Part shown: one piece after another, positions 11,367-21,580 of the stretch
Numbering within the stretch: the first letter of the stretch is position 1
How the letters are laid out: each line of letters begins with the position of its first letter
Made by a program: the position numbers and the translations under genes
Notes under the pieces: generated by a model
The model's database searches: none
What the model saw: only the letters and a program-made list of their open reading frames with translations
Told to the model about the DNA's origin: nothing
NCBI GenBank assembly: GCA_015501585.1
Contig: JADNRY010000267.1
Location: forward strand, 1-64,000
Direction of reading: 5' to 3'
Length of the DNA stretch: 64,000 nt
Source of the DNA: Rhodocollybia butyracea
Taxonomy: Eukaryota; Basidiomycota; Agaricomycetes; Agaricales; Omphalotaceae

Positions 11367-12122
11367 TGTCATGCCCCATACTCCCGCACTTTGTTGTGCA
11401 TCATTTTGCCTATCCCGTCCTTGCGTACCATCCTGCCAATCCTGCTTGCGGTTGTTCCTTATCAATTGCACTAACTGGTATCTATGATTGGTCATTCTGA
11501 CTCATTCTAATCGCACTAACCACCCAATTCCTGTCCTCCAAAAGCCTTTGTTCTATGATAAGGCATGTCCTTGTATTCTTCCCGTTCCCGCTCATTCCTT
11601 GTAGTTCTTCCCTTTCACCTTAACCGACCGCCAAGTACTTTTCACAACCTTGTACAAATCCCTTACCCTTAAATACCCAGTCAATATCATCTGTACAATC
11701 ATAGATTTGCTATATTGAAACAACCCCCCAGTTACCAACTCATTTCTTGACTTATCAGTTTCTTTTACTCAGTTTCTTCACTACATTGTTTTCTTCACTC
11801 TGCAATATACTCCTTTCAATTCTGATTCATTGTGCTCTGTCAAGTCAGCTTCCACTCAGCTTTCTGGCGCCAATATCTCGCCATTGGAAACGCTTGGGCC
11901 CAGCGGGTCCTACCCTTAGAGTTGGAAACTCATTCCGTTCCTAGGATTACTCGTACAGTTCATTCTATCACTCTCCCGGTTCCGCTCGTACATTCCACAT
12001 CGTCGCTATTCCCAGATTGAGTACACTATCCTTGAATAATCTTGTTGGGAATGTTCCGCCACTTCTATTCAAAATAGTACTATCTTATCCCGTTGCAATA
12101 AGGATCCGCCTAGATCCTTACA
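11367..12122 (+). mobile_element. Gypsy 3' LTR
   Basis: It begins TGTCATGCCCC right after a polypurine tract and ends CCTAGATCCTTACA, the TG..CA form of an LTR. Length 756 bp. Parts of it recur at 1-57 (inverted) and 4,960-5,331. There is no matching 5' LTR for the internal sequence at 9,466-11,366. Confidence 0.8.
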
Positions 12123-12890
12123 AGTATTTGAAACCTATATATGGCCTATCTGTATCTTTGCCATTTCATATTGATGGTCTATGTGAAGCCTCCATGTAGT
12201 GTATCTATACCCTGTTTGTGGCTTTGTTGTAGCCTATTTGTAGCCTTGGCCTAACCTATTTGCAACCTCCATGTAGTGTATCTGTAGGCTAGCCTTGGTG
12301 TTACCTATCTGTAGACTATTTGTAACCTTGGCATGAAGACCACAGCCTCATTGTCGGCAGCATCAGCAGCCGGTTATTGCATCATCATCCTCCTATTCAT
12401 ACATGCATGGGTCATCCTGCGTCAATGTAGTATTTCTGATACCTTTCTGTAGCTTTGCCATTTCATACCTATGGTCTAGGTGAAGCTTTCATCATTAGCC
12501 TATCTCTGGCCTATGTAACTTTGTTCCAACCTATTTATAGCCTTGGCATAGCCTATTTTCACCTCCATGTAGTCTCTTTCTAGCTTCTTCATAGCATTGG
12601 TGTTGCCTATATGTGCCCTATCTACAGCCTATTTGTAGCCTTGTTGTTGCCTATCTGTAGCTATCTGTAGATTATCATTGCATATCCATGGTCTATTTAT
12701 AGCCTCCAGGTAGCCTATCTATAGCCTATCTATAGCTTTGCCATTTACTATCCATGGTCTATGTCCAGCCTATCTATAGCCTATGCATAGCTTTGTTGTA
12801 GCCCCCATGTAGTCTGTCTGTGGTCTCTTTGTAGCCTTGGTGTTGGCTACCTGCCATAGCCTATCCTCAGCTGAGCTGTAGCCTTGGTGT
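12123..12890 (+). repeat. Degenerate array, forward, inverted copy of 2.47-3.26 kb
   Basis: Array units including an island with CAGCAGCCGGTTATTGC that is the reverse complement of 2,985-3,190. Together with 12,890-13,145 it forms the second arm of a long inverted duplication. Confidence 0.75.
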
Positions 12891-13145
12891 TTCCCCTATC
12901 TATCAGTAATACTGCCCTTGGCACTTATATATCTTTATATTACAATCACATGATAACACAATTATAACTTGACCTTCTATAGTACTTTTAGGTCTCTCTC
13001 TCTGTAGGCTGAGCATACCTTCACTCCCCCTTTGACAGGTCACTCAACTCACATCTAGAGATATAAGATCCCGGTTGGTGGGTCACCCAACCCTTGGCAG
13101 GGACACAGCCATAACAACCCAATATGACCAGTCTTGCTTTCCTCT
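12890..13145 (-). repeat. Conserved block, empty site of the fold-back element
   Basis: Reverse complement of 2,217-2,470 plus the left flank at about 1,465-1,498. The two flanks of the fold-back element are contiguous here with one TCATATT (as AATATGA on the plus strand, ~13,120), so this copy predates or escaped that insertion. Confidence 0.8.
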
Positions 13146-13845
13146 CATCTCTATACCAAGGTTACAAATAGACAACAGACAGGAAATACCAAGGCTACAG
13201 ATTGGCTGAGGATAGGCTACAGGTAGCCAACACCAAGGCTAAAAAGAGACCACAGACAGACTATAGATAGGCTATGGATAGGCTATATGGATGTCACAAA
13301 TAGGCTATGTCAAGGCTACAAATAGAGTACAAGTAGGCAACACCAGGGGTACAGATAGGCTATGGAAGGGATACAGATAGGCTACTCTGAGGCTACAAAT
13401 AGGTTACATCAAGGGTACAGATAGGCTATTCCAGGCTACAAATAGGCTATAGATAGGCTACATGGAGGCTATAAATAGACCATGAATATGCAATGATAAT
13501 CTACAGATAGCTACAGATATGAGTAGGGTATGGATAGGCTACATCAAGGGTACAGATAAGCTACAGATAGGCTACAAATAGAGTACAAGTAGGCAACACC
13601 AGGGGTACAGATAGGCTATGGAAGGGATACAGATAGGCTACTCTGAGGCTACAAATAGGTTACATCAAGGGTACAGATAGGCTATTCCAAGGCTACAAAT
13701 ATGCAACAGATAGGTGACACCAAGGCTATAAATAGAGTGTAGATAGGCTACAGATAGGTTACAAGTAGGCAACACCAGGGGTACAAGTAGGCTATGGATG
13801 GGCTACAGGTAAGCTACTCCAAGGCTACAAATACATATGCCAACT
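13146..13845 (-). repeat. Degenerate array, reverse orientation
   Basis: TAGGCTACAGATAGG-type units, with two close copies of a ~200-bp sub-block (around 13,310-13,410 and 13,570-13,680), showing local duplication inside the array. Confidence 0.8.
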
Positions 13846-14270
13846 TCAGGTTGACTTGAGTTAACCTGGGTAGATATGCCAACCTCAGGTTAACTAGAGT
13901 TGACTTCAGTATATAGGACAACCTCAGGTTAACTGGGGCAAGAACCTGGGGGCATTGTACTAGAGAAGTTGCACAGAGTTGTCCAAACGTGATTACCGCA
14001 CATGCAGAGCATACCTAGGATTAGAACACTCTCCGCAAAGAAATCAAACAAGAATTGAAGAAGATATGGCAAAAATACCCAATCACCCAAGGGCAGGGAC
14101 CTGGAGGCATTGTATGGAATAGATAATTGTCCAAACGTGATTACCGCGATATAAAGAGGGTACCAAGGGGATTTAGGAACACCCTTCTGCAAAGAAATTG
14201 AACAAGGATTGAACAAAATATGGCAAAAAATACAAAAACTCACCTAATTGGAGCAAGGACCAGGGGGATG
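13846..14270. repeat. Direct duplication of ~160 bp plus CAGGTTAACT palindromes
   Basis: Three CAACCTCAGGTTAACT-like palindromic phrases are followed by two imperfect direct copies (about 13,930-14,090 and 14,092-14,245), both carrying GTCCAAACGTGATTACCGC and a GATATGGCAAAAA/AATATGGCAAAAA end. The reverse-strand open frame here only reads through the duplication. Confidence 0.65.
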
Positions 14271-15560
14271 AAGTAGTAAACATTTGGAAATGCTACAGTT
14301 CCAAGCCTGCACCTTTTGAGGATCTCCATACATTTTATTCAACTCCTTAAGCACCAAAAATCCAACCAGAATCAAAGAAGATATCACCAAGTTAAATAGG
14401 CGCCAAAAAGATTTGTCTCACACTCAAAAAGGAAATACTGTCCTTGTTGTTTGACAAACTTGTCAAACAGGGATCAAAGTTGACTGTGAGAAGAATCTTT
14501 TCGGTGTCTAAGGCTCATCTTTCTTCCTCAATGCTTTCTATTGATTTAGACTTTTGCCCTTCACTCAAATAGTCTTAAGTTCATCACTGCTGATATCAAG
14601 CTGAAAAATTGAGGTCAGTATGCGCTCAAGCTCACTGTTGTTCACGTGACTCCCACATCACATGCCCATACAATTTATACGTGTCAACTCCCAGGCCACA
14701 CTCTTGCTCTTGCTCTTCCATCATCCCTTCAGTTGAGTCTGTCCCTATGACCCTTCTCTCTTACTACTAATTCATAGTGAGCTCTTTCCATGTTTAACTT
14801 ATTTGCTTGCTGATACTGCACTATTTTGTAACTTCCTATGTTCAAATGGTATGTTCTTGAAGCTGTTGAAATGTAGTTCCTGTTTTCATTTGTGCTTTTT
14901 CTCTTAGGCTTCTTTATGTTTGGGCGCATAGTACGCTTGCTCCAGGTGAGAGTTTTTTTGACCCCTCAGTCATATACCTGATGTCTTTTATTACGTGTAG
15001 TTACTGCTTGCAGTGGCAATTCTTTCCTTTCCAATCACCAGTTGCTCTTGTTTATCACTGCTTCTTACATTCCATTAATGCCTTCATCTATCCACTCTTC
15101 TATGTACCTCACTTTCTTTGCTTCACACACACTGTATCCCTACTTAATTGCTGGCACCATAGCATACTGTTTCGCTCTACTGGTTCTTATGTATCTCTAC
15201 TCTTTTGCTTCTACTATTCATGTACATAGATAGGAAATGAATGATTGTTCTATTCTAATTTCGCTTCAATGGCATGAGTATCATTGCATTGGGAGTTGCA
15301 TTGGGCATTGCCTAATTGCGCCAGTCTGGCTTGAGTTGTATTGGAGTTGATTTAAGTTGCCCTGACGATGGCTTGCGGCGACTTGAGTCAACCTCAATTG
15401 ATGCCAAGTTGCTTCAAGTGAATCTCGGCAACTTTGGACAGAGTGACAGCGTGAACCTTGGACTGAGCCAGTCAAGTCATTCATGGCCGAGAGGCACTTA
15501 AGTTGGCTTCTATGGCAAAAGTTGCCTTTAGTTGCCTTTAGCCGCGTTAAGCCGAAGGGT
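14271..15560. other. No gene recognised
   Basis: Mostly T-rich unique-looking sequence. Around 15,260-15,545 there is a GTTGCATTGGGCATTGCC-like quasi-repetitive segment. No domain, splice pattern or RNA gene was seen. Confidence 0.35.
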
Positions 15561-15945
15561 ACAACTTATAGCAACAGATAGGTTACACCAAGGCTACAAA
15601 TAGACTGTAGATAGACTACAGATAGGTTACAAGTAGGCAACACCAGGGCTACACAAATAAGCTATGGATGGGCTACAGATAGGCTATTCCAAGGCTACAA
15701 ATATGCAACAGATAGGTGACACCCAAGGCTATAAATAGAGTGTAGATAGGCTACAGATAGATTACAAGCAGGCAACACAAGGGTACAAATATGCTATGGA
15801 TGGTCTACAGCTAGGCTCCTCTGAGGCTACAAATAGGTTACAGATAGACTACAGATTGATTACATCCAGGCAATACCAAGGCAACAACTAGACTATAGAT
15901 AGGCTACAGATAGATTAAAAGTGGGCAACACCAGGGGTACAAATT
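15561..15945 (-). repeat. Degenerate array, reverse orientation
   Basis: Reverse array units run up to a fragment of the ACGGT-rich inverted-repeat element. Confidence 0.8.
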
Positions 15946-16005
15946 AGGCTCTGCACCATACCGTATATGGTTACGGTGCCATATGGCCACTATTGGATGA
16001 TTCTA
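15946..16005. mobile_element. Terminal fragment of the ACGGT-rich element
   Basis: TTAGGCTCTGCACCATACCG and the following TATGGTTACGGTGCC match the ends of copies A and B. Only about 50-60 bases are present, then similarity stops. Confidence 0.6.
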
Positions 16006-16835
16006 TTTGGCAAACCCGATTGCCAGTGCAGCAACCCCTTTGTTATTTGACAACCCAATTGCCACCGGCCGGACTGCGCCATGGGGATGCGCAAAAGGTC
16101 CTATGTGTGACAATATTAATAGTGTGACATTATAATATATTATGTAAACTCAACCTTTAAGATCTGATCTACTGAGCACAACCACACCAATCAGTTAGAG
16201 TGCAAGTGCATTCTGTGCTATTAGTTGTGGTGACCACAATCCCAGCTTTGCGGAACAAATAGCACAGCCACACTGCACTTATCCTTTTGTCTTTTCAGGC
16301 TGGCACATCTGGATGCGCATTTCAGAAGATGCATTCCCAGTGGCTGTGCTATGCATTTTGTACATTTTCCAAAGCTTGCATTGTTCTTTTCCCATTAGAA
16401 TTTCTTGACCCACCCAAGCTGCATGACTTTGCTACAGACCTAATATTTTTTCAGCTGGGTCATCCAAGTGTGCCCAAGTCCAGCTCTGAAATGTTTGGCC
16501 GCCCTTGTAAGTGTGTTCTGGACTAGTTCCCAGTCCTTCCAGAAACCTGGTGAGCCTGTAAGTGTGCCCTAGACAGCTTCCATGGCAGCCAAAACTTTTG
16601 GCCGCCCTGGTTATGGAGAGCAATAGATGTCCTCTTATCTGATGCTTCTACTTTACTTTGGTGGTTAGTGGGAGCTTGAACATTGGGGATTTGATCAAGG
16701 TTTCTAATACCCTGGAAAAATCATCCCCAAAGAGGAAAGTGAAGAGGGAACGCAACATGTACAACTCCCTTGCCAAGAAAGCAGATTCTATCTTGAACCT
16801 TATGGCAAAGTCTCCATCTGGGTCACCCAATGATT
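16006..16835. other. No confident gene; possible gene scraps
   Basis: Unique-looking sequence. A plus-strand frame at 16,658-16,840 contains a basic stretch (SPKRKVKRERN) that could be part of a captured coding sequence, but there is no start context or domain. Its stop abuts the GATTCAT junction that recurs at 5,331. Confidence 0.3.
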
Positions 16836-16924
16836 CATAATCCCCTACTTCAGACTATCTATAGTCTGTTGGTAGCCTTGGTGTAGCCTATCTGTTGCCA
16901 ATTTGTAGCCTCAGAGTAGCCTAT
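16836..16924 (+). repeat. Degenerate array, forward
   Basis: Begins CCCCTACTTCAGACTATC exactly as after 5,331, then continues with array units. Confidence 0.7.
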
Positions 16925-17312
16925 GGCTTTGGACCGGAACCGTATTTATGGTAAGGATGGACACAAGTCCAGGTCATTACAGGTTACCCGCCAATTTGAC
17001 CCGTGAGAATACCCGTCTGACCTGGATCCGCCGTTCCCACGGGTCCCGGTTGGTCACAGGTCATCCTTTGGAGAGTTCTAGGCCTTGTAAAGTACATATT
17101 AGGTACAAATACCCGCAGATTGACCTGCATGACCCAGATACGCCGGATCCAGGTACCCGTTTCCCACGGTCCCTGTCAGTCACAGGTTAGCATTTTTTGG
17201 TGCAGGTACCTGTGCGGCAGATCCGGGTTGACCTGGATCCGGACTTGTGTCCATCTCTAATTTGCGGTTTCTACGGTGACAGAACCATAATGGTCCATAT
17301 GCAGAGCCCTAA
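16925..17312. mobile_element. ACGGT-rich element remnant with a nested MITE
   Basis: The outer ends (GGACCGGAACCGTATTTATGG and CCATATGCAGAGCCCT) belong to the element seen at 5.6 and 6.6 kb, here reduced to its tips. Its inside is replaced by the separate inverted-repeat element at 16,955-17,262. Confidence 0.6.
16955..17262. mobile_element. Nested MITE with GATGGACACAAGTCC ends
   Basis: GATGGACACAAGTCC at the left is matched by its perfect reverse complement at the right, and both subterminal regions carry CAGGTC and GGATCC motifs. Length about 308 bp, GC-rich compared with the surroundings, non-coding. The target duplication is not clear. Confidence 0.65.
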
Positions 17313-18745
17313 TCTGTACCCCTGGTGTTACCCACTTTTAATCTATCTGTAGCCTATCTATAGTCTAGTTGTTGCCTTGGTATTGCCTGGATGTAATCAA
17401 TCTGTAGTCTATCTGTAACCTATTTGTAGCCTCAGAGGAGCCTAGCTGTAGACCATCCATAGCATATTTGTACCCCTTGTGTTGCCTGCTTGTAATCTAT
17501 CTGTAGCCTATCTACACTCTATTTATAGCCTTGGTGTCACCTATCTGTTGCATATTTGTAGCCTTGGAATAGCCTATCTGTAGCCCATCCATAGCTTATT
17601 TGTGTAGCCCTGGTGTTGCCTACTTGAAATCTATTTGTAGCCTTGGTGTAACCTATCTGTTGCCTATTTGTAGCCTTGGAATTGCTTGCCTGTAGCCCAT
17701 CCATAGCCTATTTGTTCCCTTGGTCATGAGCAAAACCTGTATTTAGCAATTAAATTGCCCCAGCAAATGTATTGGATCTCCAGCAAATATATTGAATTGC
17801 CAGTGAACTGTATTGAAAAATCCAGTGCTGGACATATGCAGGTGTCCTGGGCTCTGGAAGCGCTGGGAGCACTTGCAGGCTGCTTCCAGCGCTGCCTCCA
17901 CAACCAATGTTTTGTGTTGCCTACTTGTAATCTATCCTACAGTCTATTTGTAGGCTTGTGTAACCTATCTATGGCGTATTTGTAGCCTTGGAGTAGCCTC
18001 TCTGTAGACCATCCATAGCCTATTTGTACCCTTGGTGTTGCCTCCTTGTAATCAATAGTCTCTTTGTACCCCAGTGTAACCTATTTATTGTGTATTGGTA
18101 GCCTTGGAGTAGCTTACCTGTAGCCATCCATAGCCTATTTGTACCCCTGGTGTTGCCTATTTGTAACCTATCTGTAGCCTATCTACACTCTATTCATAGC
18201 CTTAGTGTCACCTATCTGTTGCATATTTGTAGCCTTGGAGTAGCCTATTTGTAATCCATCCATAGCGTATGTGTAGCCCTGGTGTTGCCTACTTGTAATC
18301 TATCTGTAGTCTATTTGTAGCCTATCTGTACCCTTGATGTAACCTATATGTAGCCTCAGAGTAGCCTATCTGTATCCCTTCCATAGCCGATCTGTACCCC
18401 TGGTGCTGCCTACTTGTACTCTATTTGTAGCCTATCTGTAGCTTATCTGTACCCTTGATGTAGCCTATCCATACCCTACTCATATCTGTAGCTATCTGTA
18501 GATTATCATTGCATATCCATGGTCTATTTATAGCCTCCATGTAGCCTATCCATAGCCTATCTATAATCTGTCTGTGGTCTCTTTTTAGCCTTGGTGTTGG
18601 CTACCTGTAGCCTATCCTTAGCCAATCTGTAGCCTTGGTATTTCCTGTCTGTAGTCTATTTGTAGCGGCATAGTCTATTTACAACCTCTATGTAACCTAT
18701 GTCTGGCCTATTTGTAGCTTTGTTGTAGCCTATCCGAGTCTGTCT
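17313..18745 (+). repeat. Degenerate array, forward, last block
   Basis: The longest forward block. It shares long segments with 6,205-8,095, including the GCAATTAAATTGCCCC block at ~17,725-17,830, so large parts of the array have been copied as units of 1 kb or more. Confidence 0.8.
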
Positions 18746-19530
18746 TACCAGTTTGCTAATTTCGTATTCCTTCCTCATAATATTCTTGTTTCACTTGGAT
18801 TTTACACTCAATCTATATTTATTTCTCTTTTCATTCAGCATATTTTCCATATTCATTCACTATTTCACCCCCAAATTTTTCCAAATTGTTTAGTATCACT
18901 TTCTATGTTTCCTACGCATTATCTTCAGCATTTTTGTAATATCTATTTTGTACACACCGTAATATCATTCTGAACTAACCTTCATATTCATATAATTTTG
19001 CCACAGTTTCACCAAAGTTTTAACATGATTTCCACAGATCATCATCACTAAACTAACAATTTATGGAAACTAATATTCTCTTTAATTATTTCATTAATCA
19101 TTTTCTTTAATCTACATGCTTTTTCAGTAGTGCTGTGACTTCATTCTGAATTGATAACAAACTTTTATGATATCATAGATACAATAGTTTACAAATGTAT
19201 TCACTGTATGTAGGTAATAATTATCTGAAAATTATGCTAATCACATGCATCATAGTTCCATTATATCTCCACTGAACTCTGTCACATTTGCAATGAATTA
19301 ACACACATTTTAGCTTTTCATATGATCATTATACTTTTAATGTTTATAGCAGAGGTTATATGAGCCAGTGTTGAGGTAATTTAAGTATTCCATTACTGTA
19401 AGTGGAGGGAATTATGCTAAATGATATTTATCTTTAGCATACTTTCACCATGTATTCACCATCTCTTGTGATTAATAATGAAAATGGATCTTCATGATTT
19501 GAAGATTAATTTTCTTTATTTACTCATAGT
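18746..19530. other. AT-rich gene-free stretch
   Basis: Strongly AT-rich with no open frame of note and no array units. It leads into the 168-bp tandem repeat. Confidence 0.6.
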
Positions 19531-20030
19531 ACATCCTTTGCAATTCTGGCTCATTATGAGCAAAAAATGAGCAAGCAACTTTCCATTAGTTGAGCCAAAT
19601 TATAGAAGATGTTTAGCATAACTTTTATATCTGTTTTTTGTATATATTACACGGAATGGGTGATATATAGACATTGTGTATCTTCATTTGTTCAGTATAC
19701 GTCTGTCATAATTCTGGCTCAATATAGGTGAAACCCAGAAAGCAACTTCTTATAAGTTGAGTGAAATTACAGAAGATGTTTTGCATAATTTATCTATATG
19801 TTTTTTGTATATAGCACAAGGAATGAGTGACATATCAGCATTATATATCTTCATTTTCCCAACATAAATCTCTCACAATTGTGGCTCATTATGGGCAAAA
19901 CACCAGAAAGCAACTTCTTATAAGTTGAGTGAAATTATAGAAGATGTTTTGCATAACTTTTTCATATGCTTTTTGTATATTGTACAACACACAGATGGCA
20001 TACAAGCATTATATATTGACTGGGAGCACT
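19531..20030 (+). repeat. Tandem repeat of ~168 bp, three units
   Basis: Units start near CTGGCTCATTATGAG (19,543), CTGGCTCAATATAGG (~19,712) and GTGGCTCATTATGGG (~19,880); each also holds AGTTGAG, ATAGAAGATGTTT and TTTTTTGTATAT-like phrases at the same offsets. AT-rich. The last unit ends just before the Copia LTR. Confidence 0.8.
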
Positions 20031-20038
20031 ATGTTTCC

Positions 20039-20336
20039 TGTTGGAGTATCACTTTGTACGCTCTATCGGGACAGTATTCCCCGCTTTGACATATCCTTTT
20101 TGATATATGCCGTGCTTACTGATAACTGTACAGTACCTACTATATCACGTTCAACGGCGTCTTCAAGCCACCTCAGTTGGTTTCCATTCAACTGAGGTGA
20201 GCTTGCTTGTATACACTTTATACTTAGATCATTCACTAATAACCTCGTAGCGTAGTTGACTTCTACAGGTACATACTATCTAAATTCAGTTGGTTTCCAT
20301 TCAACTGAGCGTAGTTGACTTCTACAGACTTCTACA
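20039..20336 (+). mobile_element. Ty1/Copia 5' LTR
   Basis: Starts TGTTGGAGTATCAC and ends TTCTACA, ~65 bp upstream of the gag start. Inside are two copies of CAGTTGGTTTCCATTCAACT, each an imperfect hairpin, and two copies of GCGTAGTTGACTTCTACAG. The boundaries rest on the TG..CA form and position, because no 3' partner was found. Confidence 0.6.
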
Positions 20337-20402
20337 GATTATGAGACTCGAGCTCTGACTGAAAGGAAGAAAAAGAGAACAGCACCGAAAATATTCCCCA
20401 AA

Positions 20403-21580
20403 ATGTCGTTCGGAAACACGCTGAATATATCTAGACTCCCGGACGAGAGACAGCTCACCGGCAAAGAAAACTGGAGACCGTTCAAACGGGAAATCCTCCT
20501 AACTGTACAGTCGAGAGGACTAGCAGGCTATATTGATGGTACCATACCTAGGCCACAGCCAACTACATACCCAACGGCTATCTATCCACAGGTACATGCT
20601 ACACCGTTGTACAGCCCGACACCGTGCTATGAGGAATGGGAATCCCGCGACAGACTCGTCGGTGGGATGATCATCGCGAATGTCACCGACCCGGTTGGAC
20701 TGGGGATCGACGAGACTAAGCGTGCCTCTGAAATTTGGCAACACCTCATCAAGCGCTTTGAAAAACGCGATGAAGCACGCATTCACCTTGCAGATACCGC
20801 TCTCCGTAACGAAAAATTTGACCCATCTGAAACAACAATGGAAGACCACGAAAAGAAAATGCGTAACCTCCTGAAGAAGGTCAACGACCTTGGAGGGACA
20901 ATCCCCGACGCACAATTCCGTCGCATCGTGATTGCGTCAATGCCGACAGAGTGGACATTCTAAGTGTTGAACATGCCAGGAACATCGAGCGCAGAAGCGT
21001 TCTCATACCTCCATACCATCTGGGTGCAGAAGGAGGGTGAGAGAAAAGACACGGAAAGGGACGCAAAACGAGTCAAAGCCCTCATGGCCGCGCACACGTC
21101 GACGAACACTCTGACAACCTCGACACTCCGACCTGCTAGCCAACAACCCCTTACCTGCCACAACTGCGGTAGACCTGGACACATGGCAAGAAAATGCTGG
21201 TCCAAGGGCGGTGGCATGGAAGGAAAAGGACCAAAGCAGGGTCAACCCTATAAGGGAAAGAACGAGCCAAAAGCCAACGCTGCCGAGACCGACAACAAAG
21301 ACGCCAATGAACCTATGGCAACATATGTGATGTCCGTAAAAGTCCCCAGCCACTTGAGTACGTTCCCATCCGTCACGAGTACTATGCCAAACGCTGATGC
21401 TGAGGGTAGACAAAACGATCTCGTTCTAGGGAACTCAGCTCAGCGGGAGGTAGGAGGAAAGGACGTAGATGTAGACGTACATAGATATCCCACCGTTGAA
21501 ACTAAAGACTGCACTGCTTGCCATGGCAATACATCCCTGTATTCACCCTCAGTACCAGTGGTACAAATGTTCCTAGACTC
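20403..21580 (+). pseudogene. Ty1/Copia gag, interrupted
   Basis: Capsid-like gag of a Copia element. From ATG 20,403 the protein has a UBN2-type region (ENWRPFKREI ... EIWQHLIKRF) that packs element RNA, followed by a CCHC zinc knuckle (CHNCGRPGHMARKC, ~21,157-21,198). An in-frame TAA at 20,961-20,963 splits the frame, while the reading phase is kept on both sides (TEWTF before, VLNMPG after), so this is a substitution rather than an indel. At ~21,580 the frame meets the protease active site, where one base is missing relative to the pol frame. The LTR lies directly upstream. The gag and pol were evidently one frame originally. Confidence 0.85.

Noticed and set aside
540..18745. CRISPR array
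   Set aside because: Repeats are degenerate and contiguous with no unique equal-length spacers, no cas genes are present, and the sequence is fungal.
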